DNA of 7,651 bases from Clostridia bacterium (GCA_017507595.1 JAFWAM010000020.1:1-7651), one strand, 5' to 3'; positions 1-5,262 are shown, numbered from the stretch's first letter. Notes: generated from the letters alone by a model not told the origin. Numbers and translations: made by a program.

Positions 1-243
1 CATTAACTCATAATTTCCATCTTCATTTTTCGCCCAATACATGATATTGAGTGGAAAACCTTTTTTAACAGTGCGGATTACTTCATCGCGTTCTTTAGGT
101 GCGTAAACATACTCCCGTTGATAAGGTGGGCGAACATCTAACTTGCCACCATACGCAACAATACCTTCAATTCCGTCTAAGCCTTTTTCTTCATAGCCTT
201 CTACCAATTCTTTAATAGAAATTTGTATCCTTTCGATTTTCAT
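1..243 (-). CDS. DUF262 (GmrSD N-terminal-like) protein, N-terminal 81 residues only
   Basis: The gene starts at the ATG at 243 and stays open to the left edge, so only 81 residues are visible. The fragment contains LDVRPPYQREYVY (about residues 35-47), then a charged helix with R52 and R57, then GFPLNIMYW (62-70) and an acidic turn before the cut. The R-PPYQRE-Y and G-PLN-MYW blocks are the hallmark of the DUF262 family. That family includes the ParB/Srx-like nucleotide-binding N-terminus of the GmrSD modification-dependent nucleases; the usual DGQQR block would come next, off the edge. The start lies 6 bp after the methyltransferase stop, with AAGGA about 10 nt upstream. Two nearer ATGs (253 and 250) run quickly into a stop in another frame. 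It is almost certainly co-transcribed with the methyltransferase. A role in DNA restriction or phage defence is inferred from family and neighbour. The catalytic half is not visible. Confidence 0.85.
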   Translation of the reverse strand, partial: MKIERIQISIKELVEGYEEKGLDGIEGIVAYGGKLDVRPPYQREYVYAPKERDEVIRTVKKGFPLNIMYWAKNEDGNYELM

Positions 244-249
244 AACGCA

Positions 250-1302
250 TCATTCCTTTTGAGTATTAATATGTTGGATTAAAATTCGTATATATTTATT
301 TTTACCATTTACTTTAGGAAAAGCAAAATCGTATTTATTGCCTGATCCTGTATGCAATTCACCAACAATTTTAAATTGTTCTTTGCAGTGTTTTGCTAAA
401 AAGGTTAATGGTACGCCAATAATTTTATCTGTATTGCAAGGAATGTCTTGAACAAAACCGCAATCTATTGCGTTATATGTATCGTATTCCGGATAATTTT
501 CGGGTGTGTATTTTTTATATAGGTCTAAAGGGGTATGTCTTATGGCAAGGTCAAGATTTGTAAACCAACAAATATTCCCTAATCTTCGCCATTTTTGTCC
601 AGTCTCATCTTGCTTGTAATCCGTCCCTTTTGCCTCATAGTATTCAGGGACTTTAAACCAAAAATGTCCGCTATTAACACCAAGCCATACTTTATTTTCT
701 ATAAAATAGGGAAAGGTTTCAGCCCAAGTCGCATGATTCATATTTCCTAATATGATGAACTGTTTTTGCGCATTAACCAATAATGGCAAATACTCTTTCA
801 TTAAAGAGAATGGTGGATTGGTAACGACAATATCGGATTCCTTTAAAAGTTGCAAACATTCTTCCGAACGAAAATCGCCATCACCTTTTAAGAGAGTTAA
901 AGCATTTTTATCATTTTTTAATAATTCGCAAACGTCGGACATATCAACCGTATCATTCCCATCAGAGTCTTTCACTTCGGTAATTTCTATCTTGTAAGGC
1001 TTTTTTCCTTCTTGTATTAACCCTGTAGGTTTATCATCCCCAAAGATGTTTAATTGAGTGTAGAAAATAGGCGAGGTTGCATAACAGGTCGTAATCAATT
1101 TTTTTAAACCTAAAACGTTAAAGTTTAAGGCGAAATACTTGAAAAAATTGCTTTCATACGGGTCATCGCAATTACAAAATACGATTTTATCTTTAAAATA
1201 TTTGCGATAATGCCGTAATTCTTCTTCAATAGTAGATAATTGCGTATAAAACTCGTCCGTTTTTCCTGCTCGCGACATTTGCAAATTGCTATTAGTTGCC
1301 AT
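250..1302 (-). CDS. EcoRI-family adenine-specific DNA methyltransferase
   Basis: This 350-residue protein is predicted to transfer a methyl group from S-adenosylmethionine to adenine in DNA. The N-terminus KTDEFYTQLSTIEEEL (14-29) and CNCDDPYESNFFKYF (43-57), followed by LGLKKLITTCY (64-74), match what I recall of the EcoRI methylase family (M.EcoRI is about 326 aa). The catalytic NPPF motif is at 162-165, preceded by the hydrophobic strand DIVVT; GDGDFRSEE (140-148) is a likely cofactor-side loop. The C-terminal half (about 200-350) would hold target recognition. The start is supported by AAGGAG at 1313-1318, 10 nt upstream. Its first codons overlap the end of a leader ORF, so translation may be coupled. 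It is followed after 6 bp by a DUF262 gene. No EcoRI-like endonuclease is visible. The recognition site cannot be assigned from sequence alone. A+T content is clearly higher than in the transporter genes to the right, suggesting transfer. Confidence 0.93.
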   Translation of the reverse strand: MATNSNLQMSRAGKTDEFYTQLSTIEEELRHYRKYFKDKIVFCNCDDPYESNFFKYFALNFNVLGLKKLITTCYATSPIFYTQLNIFGDDKPTGLIQEGKKPYKIEITEVKDSDGNDTVDMSDVCELLKNDKNALTLLKGDGDFRSEECLQLLKESDIVVTNPPFSLMKEYLPLLVNAQKQFIILGNMNHATWAETFPYFIENKVWLGVNSGHFWFKVPEYYEAKGTDYKQDETGQKWRRLGNICWFTNLDLAIRHTPLDLYKKYTPENYPEYDTYNAIDCGFVQDIPCNTDKIIGVPLTFLAKHCKEQFKIVGELHTGSGNKYDFAFPKVNGKNKYIRILIQHINTQKE

Positions 1303-1372
1303 ATGTTTTGTGCTCCTTAGTATAAAGTCGCACTCTCAAAATAAAAAAGTGCGCAACTGAGATTGCGCACAT
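1292..1372 (-). CDS. Leader peptide upstream of the methyltransferase (26 aa)
   Basis: This short ORF starts at the ATG at 1372 and encodes MCAISVAHFFILRVRLYT followed by KEHKTYGN. It has a strong Shine-Dalgarno, AAGGAG at 1383-1388, 10 nt before the ATG. That is the same sequence and spacing as for the methyltransferase. Its first codons make up the Rho-independent terminator hairpin at 1349-1370, and its late codons (ACT AAG GAG) contain the methyltransferase ribosome binding site. It ends at a TAA (1292-1294) inside the methyltransferase gene in another frame. A ribosome moving along the leader would therefore melt the terminator and deliver translation to the next start. This suggests a regulatory leader rather than a functional peptide. 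The frame stays open further upstream to 1513, but nothing supports an earlier start. Expression is inferred from layout only. Confidence 0.72.
   Translation of the reverse strand: MCAISVAHFFILRVRLYTKEHKTYGN
1313..1318 (-). promoter_or_regulatory. Ribosome binding site of the methyltransferase, inside the leader ORF
   Basis: AAGGAG lies 10 nt before the methyltransferase ATG. It is read as codons AAG GAG of the leader ORF, so leader translation passes directly over it. Confidence 0.8.
1338..1370 (-). terminator. Rho-independent terminator inside the leader ORF (attenuator)
   Basis: On the minus strand GTGCGCAA and TTGCGCAC form a perfect 8-bp GC-rich stem with a 6-nt loop, followed directly by TTTTTTATTTT. 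It sits between the promoter and the methyltransferase, so it must be read through for expression. A competing 5-bp pairing exists: TTGCG just upstream (1377-1381) with CGCAA of the first stem arm (1363-1367). This would leave the leader ATG in the loop and block the terminator. The attenuator role is inferred from position. Confidence 0.85.
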
Positions 1373-1382
1373 AAAACGCAAA

Positions 1383-1388
1383 CTCCTT
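1383..1388 (-). promoter_or_regulatory. Ribosome binding site of the leader peptide
   Basis: AAGGAG lies 10 nt upstream of the leader ATG. It follows the 3' arm of the 18-bp inverted repeat by only two bases, so folding or unfolding of that stem could affect ribosome access. Confidence 0.75.
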
Positions 1389-1390
1389 GT

Positions 1391-1534
1391 TGCTACACAA
1401 ATAAATAGAAATGAACAAACACTCCCATTTGGAATTTGCATTTTTAACAAATTTCTATAATGGGAGTATGTCAATAAAAAGGGCAGAATATCCCCTTTGT
1501 TCGTCCATCTCAAAAACTATTTATTTGTGTAGCA
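1391..1534 (-). ncRNA. Structured 5' leader RNA: predicted three-way junction closed by an 18-bp perfect inverted repeat
   Basis: TGCTACACAAATAAATAG (1391-1408) is perfectly complementary to 1517-1534. Within it are two smaller hairpins. One pairs AAAGGG with CCCTTT (1493-1498 with 1478-1483, 9-nt loop). The other pairs 1459-1467 with 1421-1429 (9 bp, AATGGGAGT/ACTCCCATT) and continues inward with 1448-1453 against 1433-1438 (6 bp). The predicted transcription start of the promoter at 1540-1568 falls right at the outer arm, so the transcript would begin with this fold. It ends two bases before the leader Shine-Dalgarno. I do not recognise a known riboswitch class in it. Function is inferred: control of leader translation or of the downstream attenuator. 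Confidence 0.6.
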
Positions 1535-1539
1535 TAATT

Positions 1540-1568
1540 AGTATATCACACTTTCTTATTTTTTTCAA
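1540..1568 (-). promoter_or_regulatory. Sigma-A promoter for the leader-methyltransferase-DUF262 operon
   Basis: On the minus strand the -35 TTGAAA (1563-1568) and the -10 TATACT (1540-1545) are separated by exactly 17 bp. Each box has one mismatch to consensus. The expected start is about position 1533-1535, at the first base of the 18-bp inverted repeat. Confidence 0.85.
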
Positions 1569-1581
1569 TCTGTTTAGCGTT

Positions 1582-1617
1582 AAAAAAGAAAACTCGACTT
1601 GTGAAAAGTCGAGTTTT
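1582..1617 (-). terminator. Strong hairpin terminator upstream of the methyltransferase promoter
   Basis: A perfect 12-bp stem (1589-1600 with 1606-1617, AAAACTCGACTT/AAGTCGAGTTTT) has a 5-nt loop and is followed on the minus strand by CTTTTTT. No intact gene lies between it and the transporter terminator at 1714-1745. It may insulate the methyltransferase promoter or be the leftover 3' end of a lost gene. It also has a shorter T-run on the plus strand. Confidence 0.75.
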
Positions 1618-1713
1618 GTAATGATTCAATTAAATCCCTTACAGGGAATCCGTAAATCGGTCGTTTTTTATTTGTTTCTGCCCTGCCCAAGGAAAAGGCT
1701 TTTTGCGCGCCCC

Positions 1714-1745
1714 AAAAAAAGGCCTGCCGCAATGGACGGCAGGCC
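1714..1745 (-). terminator. Rho-independent terminator of the ABC transporter operon
   Basis: GGCCTGCCG (1721-1729) and CGGCAGGCC (1737-1745) form a perfect 9-bp stem with a 7-nt loop. On the minus strand TTTTTTT follows immediately. It is the first strong terminator after the ATPase stop, about 70 bp downstream. The rest of the gene-free stretch 1618-1812 holds only the repeat at 1776-1807. Confidence 0.88.
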
Positions 1746-1775
1746 CTTTATTTTGATGTTTTTTTTACTTAAAAA

Positions 1776-1807
1776 GCTTTGATAATCGCCCTATAGGCGG
1801 GTTTTTT
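1776..1807 (-). repeat. Intergenic repeat, copy A (after the ATPase gene)
   Basis: The 23-bp core at 1784-1806 reads (plus strand) AATCGCCCTATAGGC, then GG, then GTTTTT. It differs from copy B (4680-4702) at one base; similarity extends outward to a shared GCTT. It contains the palindrome CCTATAGG and a short CGCC/GGCG stem. It lies just past the ATPase stop, before the operon terminator. Confidence 0.7.
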
Positions 1808-1814
1808 AAAAAAA

Positions 1815-2552
1815 CTACTGATGAAGGAAGCGAGATAAAAATTCCACGGTGCGCTTTTCCTTGGGGTTGGTGAAAAGCTCGCTGGGGGGGGCTTCCTCCA
1901 CGATATAGCCGTCGTCCATGAAGATTACCCTTGAGGAAATATCCCTTGCAAAGGCCATTTCGTGGGTGACGACGATCATGGTAAGGCCGCTTGTTGCAAG
2001 GCCCTTGATAACGTCTAAAACCTCGCCGACCATTTCGGGGTCGAGGGCGGAGGTGGGCTCGTCAAAGAGGATGACCTCCGGATCCATACAAAGGGCCCTT
2101 GCGATGGCTACCCTTTGCTTCTGTCCCCCGGAAAGTTGTTGGGGCTTGGCGTTGCGGTAGGCCGCCATACCGACCTTTTGAAGATTTTCAAGGGCGATCT
2201 GCGTGGCTTCCTTACGGGGCCGTTTGAGAACGACGGTCTGGGGGCGGATACAGTTTTCAAGGGCGGTCATATTGTTGAAAAGGTTGAACTGCTGGAATAC
2301 CATGCAGGCCTTTGCCCTGTAGGCGCAAAGGTCAAAGCCCTTTTGGGTGATAAGATTGCCTTTAAAGTAAATTTCGCCGCCGGTGGGCTCCTCTAAAAGA
2401 TTGATGCAGCGAAGCATGGTGGACTTGCCTGAGCCTGAAGAGCCGATTACGGAAACGATCTCGCCTTTTTTGACCTCAAGATTGATGTCCCTTAAAACCT
2501 GATGGTCGCCGAAGGATTTTTCAAGGTGAGAAATTTTGATAATATTATCCAT
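1815..2552 (-). CDS. Polar amino acid ABC transporter ATP-binding protein, probably lysine importer
   Basis: This complete 245-residue ATPase powers the importer from the cytoplasmic face. Visible motifs are Walker [10 protein letters not shown] (37-45), Q-loop FQQFNLF (Q87), signature LSGGQKQR (140-147), Walker B VILFDE (160-165), D-loop SALD (168-171) and switch histidine H197 in VVTHEM. Length and motif set match the GlnQ/HisP-type subfamily for polar amino acids. The ATG at 2552 has AAGGAGGGG just upstream and overlaps the permease stop by 8 bp, so the two are translationally coupled. It is the last gene of an operon behind a lysine riboswitch, which makes lysine the likely substrate. It ends with TAG and is followed by a repeat copy and a terminator. 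Confidence 0.95.
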   Translation of the reverse strand: MDNIIKISHLEKSFGDHQVLRDINLEVKKGEIVSVIGSSGSGKSTMLRCINLLEEPTGGEIYFKGNLITQKGFDLCAYRAKACMVFQQFNLFNNMTALENCIRPQTVVLKRPRKEATQIALENLQKVGMAAYRNAKPQQLSGGQKQRVAIARALCMDPEVILFDEPTSALDPEMVGEVLDVIKGLATSGLTMIVVTHEMAFARDISSRVIFMDDGYIVEEAPPSELFTNPKEKRTVEFLSRFLHQ

Positions 2553-3309
2553 TTGTCCCCTCCTTGACCTTTATTTCTGCACGCGGGTCTGATTGGGAAC
2601 CGCAAATAGTGTAATTGCCGTCGGTGGAAAGCTTTTTTTCCACAAGGCGCAAAAGCCTTGTTATAGTGAAGGTCAAAATAAGATAGATAACGCAAATGAC
2701 CGTAAAGGTGGGGAAATATTGCCAGGTCAGCTTGTAAATGGTTTCGCCGATGAAGAAAAGCTCCATTACGCCAATGACGGAAAGAACTGACGTGTCCTTT
2801 ATGTTGATGACGAACTCGTTGGAAACCGAAGGCAAAATATTGCGCATTACCTGTGGGATAAGGACGTGTATCATTGCCTGGAAATGGGTCATACCCAGGG
2901 CGTAAGCCCCTTCAAACTGGCCCTTGTCAATGGAGATGATGCCGCCCCTGACGATTTCCGCCATGTAGGCGCCCGTGTTTACCGAAACGATAAAGATTGC
3001 GCACGGAATGATGGGAAGGGTCGATTTGGTGGCAAAGGCGTAGCCCCAATAAATAACCATTGATTGAACCATCATTGGCGTTCCGCGGAAAATCTCGATA
3101 TACACGGAAAACAAAACGTTGACCGTCTTTTGTAAAAACCTGACAAACTTGTTTTTGGAAAGCGGTATGGTCCTTACGACGCCGATGGCAAGACCGATAA
3201 CAAGACCGATAAGCGTTGACGTTATGGCAATAAGAAGGGTATATCCAACACCCATCAAAAGCTGCTGCCAACCGTTTATGATGATTTTATAGACGTATTC
3301 AAAAAACAT
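2545..3309 (-). CDS. Polar amino acid ABC transporter permease, probably lysine importer
   Basis: This 254-residue inner-membrane permease is of the HisM/GlnP type. Hydrophobic segments lie at about 17-45, 62-92, 98-118 and 198-222, with a further weaker one near 172-190. FRGTPMMVQ (74-82) is the conserved family signature. The EAA loop that docks on the ATPase is [21 protein letters not shown] (133-153). It presumably works as a homodimer, since only one permease gene is present. The start at 3309 has only a weak AAAGA upstream, 45 bp after the binding-protein stop, so translation probably depends on the upstream gene. After the usual end near EKKL (about 227) there is a hydrophilic tail of about 27 residues. 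That tail encodes the ribosome binding site and start of the ATPase, and may exist for coupling rather than function. Confidence 0.94.
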   Translation of the reverse strand: MFFEYVYKIIINGWQQLLMGVGYTLLIAITSTLIGLVIGLAIGVVRTIPLSKNKFVRFLQKTVNVLFSVYIEIFRGTPMMVQSMVIYWGYAFATKSTLPIIPCAIFIVSVNTGAYMAEIVRGGIISIDKGQFEGAYALGMTHFQAMIHVLIPQVMRNILPSVSNEFVINIKDTSVLSVIGVMELFFIGETIYKLTWQYFPTFTVICVIYLILTFTITRLLRLVEKKLSTDGNYTICGSQSDPRAEIKVKEGTNG

Positions 3310-3354
3310 AATGTATCTTTAGCGGTTAAAAATAATGATATACGTTATTAAAAA

Positions 3355-4194
3355 TTATAAACCAAGGGTCCCTGCAATGGTGATAGCGGTGTCCATCATT
3401 GCCACTCTTTCGGAAAGGGTGATGCCTTCAAGAACTTTGTTTACCTCTGCAATGAGGGGTGACTGCTTTACGGCGCCGACTGCTAAGGTTACGTTTGCTA
3501 AATCTGCAATTGCAAAGCCGCCAACTGTGTTGTTTTTAAGGGCAACGTAGGTGTAATCTGCGTTCATGGCGCAGTCTGCCTTTGCACCGGGTTCCTCTGC
3601 GATATAGCCGTCAATGGTGGAAGCGTTGAGGGCGGTTTTTAAAAGGTCGAAGGATTCCCAAGTGACGGTTTCGGCATTGGCGATCTGGGCTAAAGCGTTT
3701 TCGTGGAAGGTTGCTGACTGGGCGGCGATTGTTGCGCCTGCAAAATCGCTTAAGGAGGTTGCGTCAGCGTAATCACCGTCTTTTCTTACGACGATAACAA
3801 GGTTAGATTCATAATAAGCGTCGGAAAAGTCAATTTCAAGACGGCGGTCGGCTGTTGGGCTCATACCGGCGATAATAAGATCTAAAGCGCCCGATTGAAC
3901 GGCGGGGATAAGGCTCTTCCACTCGTAGGAGTAAACCTCAAGCTTTTTGCCTAAAGATTCTGCAATCTTCTGGGCGATCATTACGTCGTAGCCGTATGCG
4001 TAAAGACCGGGCTGGTTTTTGATGGGAACGGCGCCGTTGTCGTCGTTGAACTGGGTCCAGTTAAAGGGCTGGTAAGCGCATTCCATACCGACGCGTAAAA
4101 CGTCGTCGCCTGAAGCGTCGCCACAGGCCGTGAAGGCGCAAAGGGAGGTTGCCATAAGGGCAAGGGTGAGTAAAAGAGTTACTAGCTTTTTCAT
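3355..4194 (-). CDS. Amino acid ABC transporter substrate-binding lipoprotein (SBP_bac_3 family), probably lysine
   Basis: This 279-residue protein would capture the amino acid outside the cell and pass it to the permease. The signal peptide MKKLVTLLLTLALMATS is followed by a lipobox, FTAC, giving lipid-anchored Cys24. The first lobe starts LRVGMECAYQPFNW (33-46), then GYDVMIAQKIAESLGKKLE (68-86), LDLIIAGMSPTADRR, and IDFSDAYYESN. The Arg in SPTADRR is the family's usual contact for the ligand carboxylate. The hinge-crossing segment has IDGYIAEEPGA. The ATG at 4194 has AGGAG 8 nt upstream (4203-4207). It is the first gene of the operon, directly behind a lysine riboswitch and its terminator. 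That supports lysine as substrate better than the protein sequence alone, which would only say polar amino acid. Confidence 0.94.
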   Translation of the reverse strand: MKKLVTLLLTLALMATSLCAFTACGDASGDDVLRVGMECAYQPFNWTQFNDDNGAVPIKNQPGLYAYGYDVMIAQKIAESLGKKLEVYSYEWKSLIPAVQSGALDLIIAGMSPTADRRLEIDFSDAYYESNLVIVVRKDGDYADATSLSDFAGATIAAQSATFHENALAQIANAETVTWESFDLLKTALNASTIDGYIAEEPGAKADCAMNADYTYVALKNNTVGGFAIADLANVTLAVGAVKQSPLIAEVNKVLEGITLSERVAMMDTAITIAGTLGL

Positions 4195-4222
4195 TTTTAT
4201 TTCTCCTGAAAAGGTTATTTCG

Positions 4223-4256
4223 TAAAAAAAACAGTCAAAGCAAGAGCCTCGACTGT
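4223..4256 (-). terminator. Terminator (expression platform) of the lysine riboswitch
   Basis: The arms at 4246-4256 and 4231-4241 (ACAGTCGAGGC with GCTTTGACTGT) pair over 11 bp including two G-U pairs, with a TCTT loop, followed on the minus strand by TTTTTTTT. It lies between the aptamer and the binding-protein ribosome binding site, so lysine-bound aptamer would lead to premature termination. Family knowledge indicates an OFF switch in this arrangement. Confidence 0.9.
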
Positions 4257-4282
4257 ATCAAACCGCATAAAAAATAAGTTTT

Positions 4283-4467
4283 ACCAAAACGAAAGCACTC
4301 CACAAAACTGTGACAGTTGCAAAGATATTTTCCCTGCACCCAACGGTCGGCCGCTCAAACGGACGGACGTTTCGGCGATAGCACCTTTGGGACTTTTTTA
4401 TGGACCTTTGAGGATCAAAAAAGCCTTAATCTTTGATATCGCGCCTCTAATCATTCTTGATTTTGAC
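4283..4467 (-). ncRNA. Lysine riboswitch (L box) aptamer
   Basis: On the minus strand the conserved blocks occur in the right order and spacing. AGAGGCGCG is at 4440-4448, CGCCGAAAC at 4369-4377, TTGGGTGCAG near 4334-4343, and the P5 block TGTCACA-GTTT-TGTGGAGTGC at 4295-4315. These match the lysC-type L box of Bacillus subtilis. Outer P1 is formed by 4456-4467 with about 4284-4295 (GTCAAAAT against GTTTTGGT, with several wobbles and one mismatch). The total of about 185 nt is normal for the class. It lies 3' of a sigma-A promoter and 5' of a terminator and the importer operon. It should sense free lysine and shut down the importer when lysine is plentiful. Confidence 0.93.
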
Positions 4468-4486
4468 TATTTAGTTTACGCTAACG

Positions 4487-4515
4487 ATAATAACATTTAT
4501 CCGTGCGACTGTCAA
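4487..4515 (-). promoter_or_regulatory. Sigma-A promoter of the lysine riboswitch-ABC transporter operon
   Basis: On the minus strand the perfect -35 TTGACA (4510-4515) and the -10 TATTAT (4487-4492) are separated by 17 bp. The expected start is near 4480, about a dozen bases before the 5' strand of riboswitch stem P1. Confidence 0.9.
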
Positions 4516-4577
4516 ACGTTTTGCCCCCGTTTTGAAAGGTTTTCTCCGTTTTGTGAAAATTTATATTAATTAATGAT

Positions 4578-4607
4578 AAAAAACCTGCCGTGAAAGTCAG
4601 GTTTTTA
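4578..4607. terminator. Bidirectional-looking hairpin terminator
   Basis: AAAAACCTG (4579-4587) pairs perfectly with CAGGTTTTT (4598-4606) around a 10-nt loop, with T-runs on either strand. It isolates the lysine operon promoter from genes to its right. A 6-bp hairpin with a GAAA loop on the plus strand (4609-4624) lies beside it. Nothing else is seen between 4625 and 4672. Confidence 0.65.
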
Positions 4608-4672
4608 TGCACCCGAAAGAGTGCGCTGTAATAAAAATAATTGCTTTTTTTGTGCCCTTTGCAGCCTGAAAT

Positions 4673-4702
4673 GCTTAATAATCGACCTATAGGCGGGTTT
4701 TT
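4673..4702 (-). repeat. Intergenic repeat, copy B (after the small lipoprotein gene)
   Basis: The core at 4680-4702 reads (plus strand) AATCGACCTATAGGC, GG, GTTTTT, identical to copy A except at one base. Its GGCGGGTTTTT arm can also pair with 4708-4718, competing with the terminator stem at 4713-4737. Confidence 0.7.
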
Positions 4703-4705
4703 GGC

Positions 4706-4737
4706 AAAAAAACCCGCCGGAACACAGGCCCGGCGGG
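4706..4737 (-). terminator. Rho-independent terminator of the small lipoprotein gene
   Basis: CCCGCCGG (4713-4720) and CCGGCGGG (4730-4737) make a perfect 8-bp GC stem with a 9-nt loop. On the minus strand TTTTTTT follows. It begins only 9 bp after the lipoprotein stop codon. Confidence 0.88.
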
Positions 4738-4745
4738 GTGAAAAA

Positions 4746-5174
4746 TTATTTTTGATTGATAAGATCCTTTAATGGCTTTATCATTTTTTTATCAAAGGTC
4801 GAATAAGTAAGATCCCCATACCGCCCTGTATAAAGCCAGCGACTTTCGCCAAATATGCTGGAAAAAAACCAAAGCACGGGGTGGAACTCGTTTTCCTTTG
4901 CGGCGGAGATGGCGGCCTCCTCGGTAAAATAGCGGTCAACGTACATATAGTTGTCAGCGTTGTTGGGGTCACGGATCTCGAAGGAGCAGTATATGCCAAG
5001 ATCGTTGTAGGCCGTGTCGCCGTCGTGGTCGTGATACAAAACGGAATACCCTGCCGCCTTGTAGGCAGAGATGATCTCTTCACAAGAAATCTCCTTGGGC
5101 GTCGCAGTATGACAGGCGGTAAAACTAAGCGTCATAATGACGGCTGTCAGACAATAAATCAAAATCTTTTTCAT
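4746..5174 (-). CDS. Small secreted lipoprotein of unknown function (142 aa)
   Basis: I do not recognise the family. The N-terminus MKKILIYCLTAVIMTLSFTAC is a lipoprotein signal with the lipobox FTAC and anchored Cys21, the same lipobox as in the lysine-binding protein. The mature part (about 121 residues) begins with a helix-like stretch EISCEEIISAYKAAGYSV. An acidic, aromatic segment with HDHDGD and MYVDRYF follows, then a helix EEAAISAAKEN, a hydrophobic VLWFFSSIFG stretch and a basic C-terminus. I chose the ATG at 5174, which gives a clean signal peptide and has TGGGGTG 5 nt upstream. A GTG at 5186 would add four residues without its own ribosome binding site. It lies 88 bp after the large gene without a strong terminator between, so it may be co-transcribed with it. 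It ends with its own terminator. Confidence 0.8.
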   Translation of the reverse strand: MKKILIYCLTAVIMTLSFTACHTATPKEISCEEIISAYKAAGYSVLYHDHDGDTAYNDLGIYCSFEIRDPNNADNYMYVDRYFTEEAAISAAKENEFHPVLWFFSSIFGESRWLYTGRYGDLTYSTFDKKMIKPLKDLINQK

Positions 5175-5220
5175 AAAGCACCCCACAAACGAATGAGTAT
5201 TTTAACCAAAAAGTGTAATT

Positions 5221-5243
5221 AATCGGCTTATAGGCCTGTTTTT
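5221..5243 (-). repeat. Intergenic repeat, copy C (after the large gene)
   Basis: This copy reads (plus strand) AATCGGCTTATAGGC, CT, GTTTTT. It is more diverged than copies A and B but keeps the same length and frame of conserved bases. It lies 20 bp past the stop of the large gene, in the 88-bp gap before the lipoprotein gene. Confidence 0.55.
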
Positions 5244-5262
5244 GATTGAAAAAGCAAAGCGA

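Noticed and set aside
1453..1474. Second promoter from a perfect TTGACA (minus strand, 1469-1474)
   Set aside because: No acceptable -10 box lies 16-18 bp downstream; TATAGA is only about 9 bp away.
1292..1513. A 73-codon minus-strand ORF covering the leader region
   Set aside because: Its upstream part overlaps the structured RNA and lacks a ribosome binding site; only the last 26 codons, from the ATG at 1372 with AAGGAG, are supported.
1391..1534. The 18-bp inverted repeat as the ends of a miniature transposable element
   Set aside because: No target-site duplication is seen at the outer flanks, and the arms fit exactly between a promoter and a leader ribosome binding site, so a leader RNA explains them better.
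1411..1782. Plus-strand ORF of 123 codons
   Set aside because: It runs through the promoter and both terminators of minus-strand units, has no ribosome binding site and no protein-like character.
4387..4569. Plus-strand ORF of 60 codons
   Set aside because: It is antisense to the lysine riboswitch and its promoter and has no independent support.
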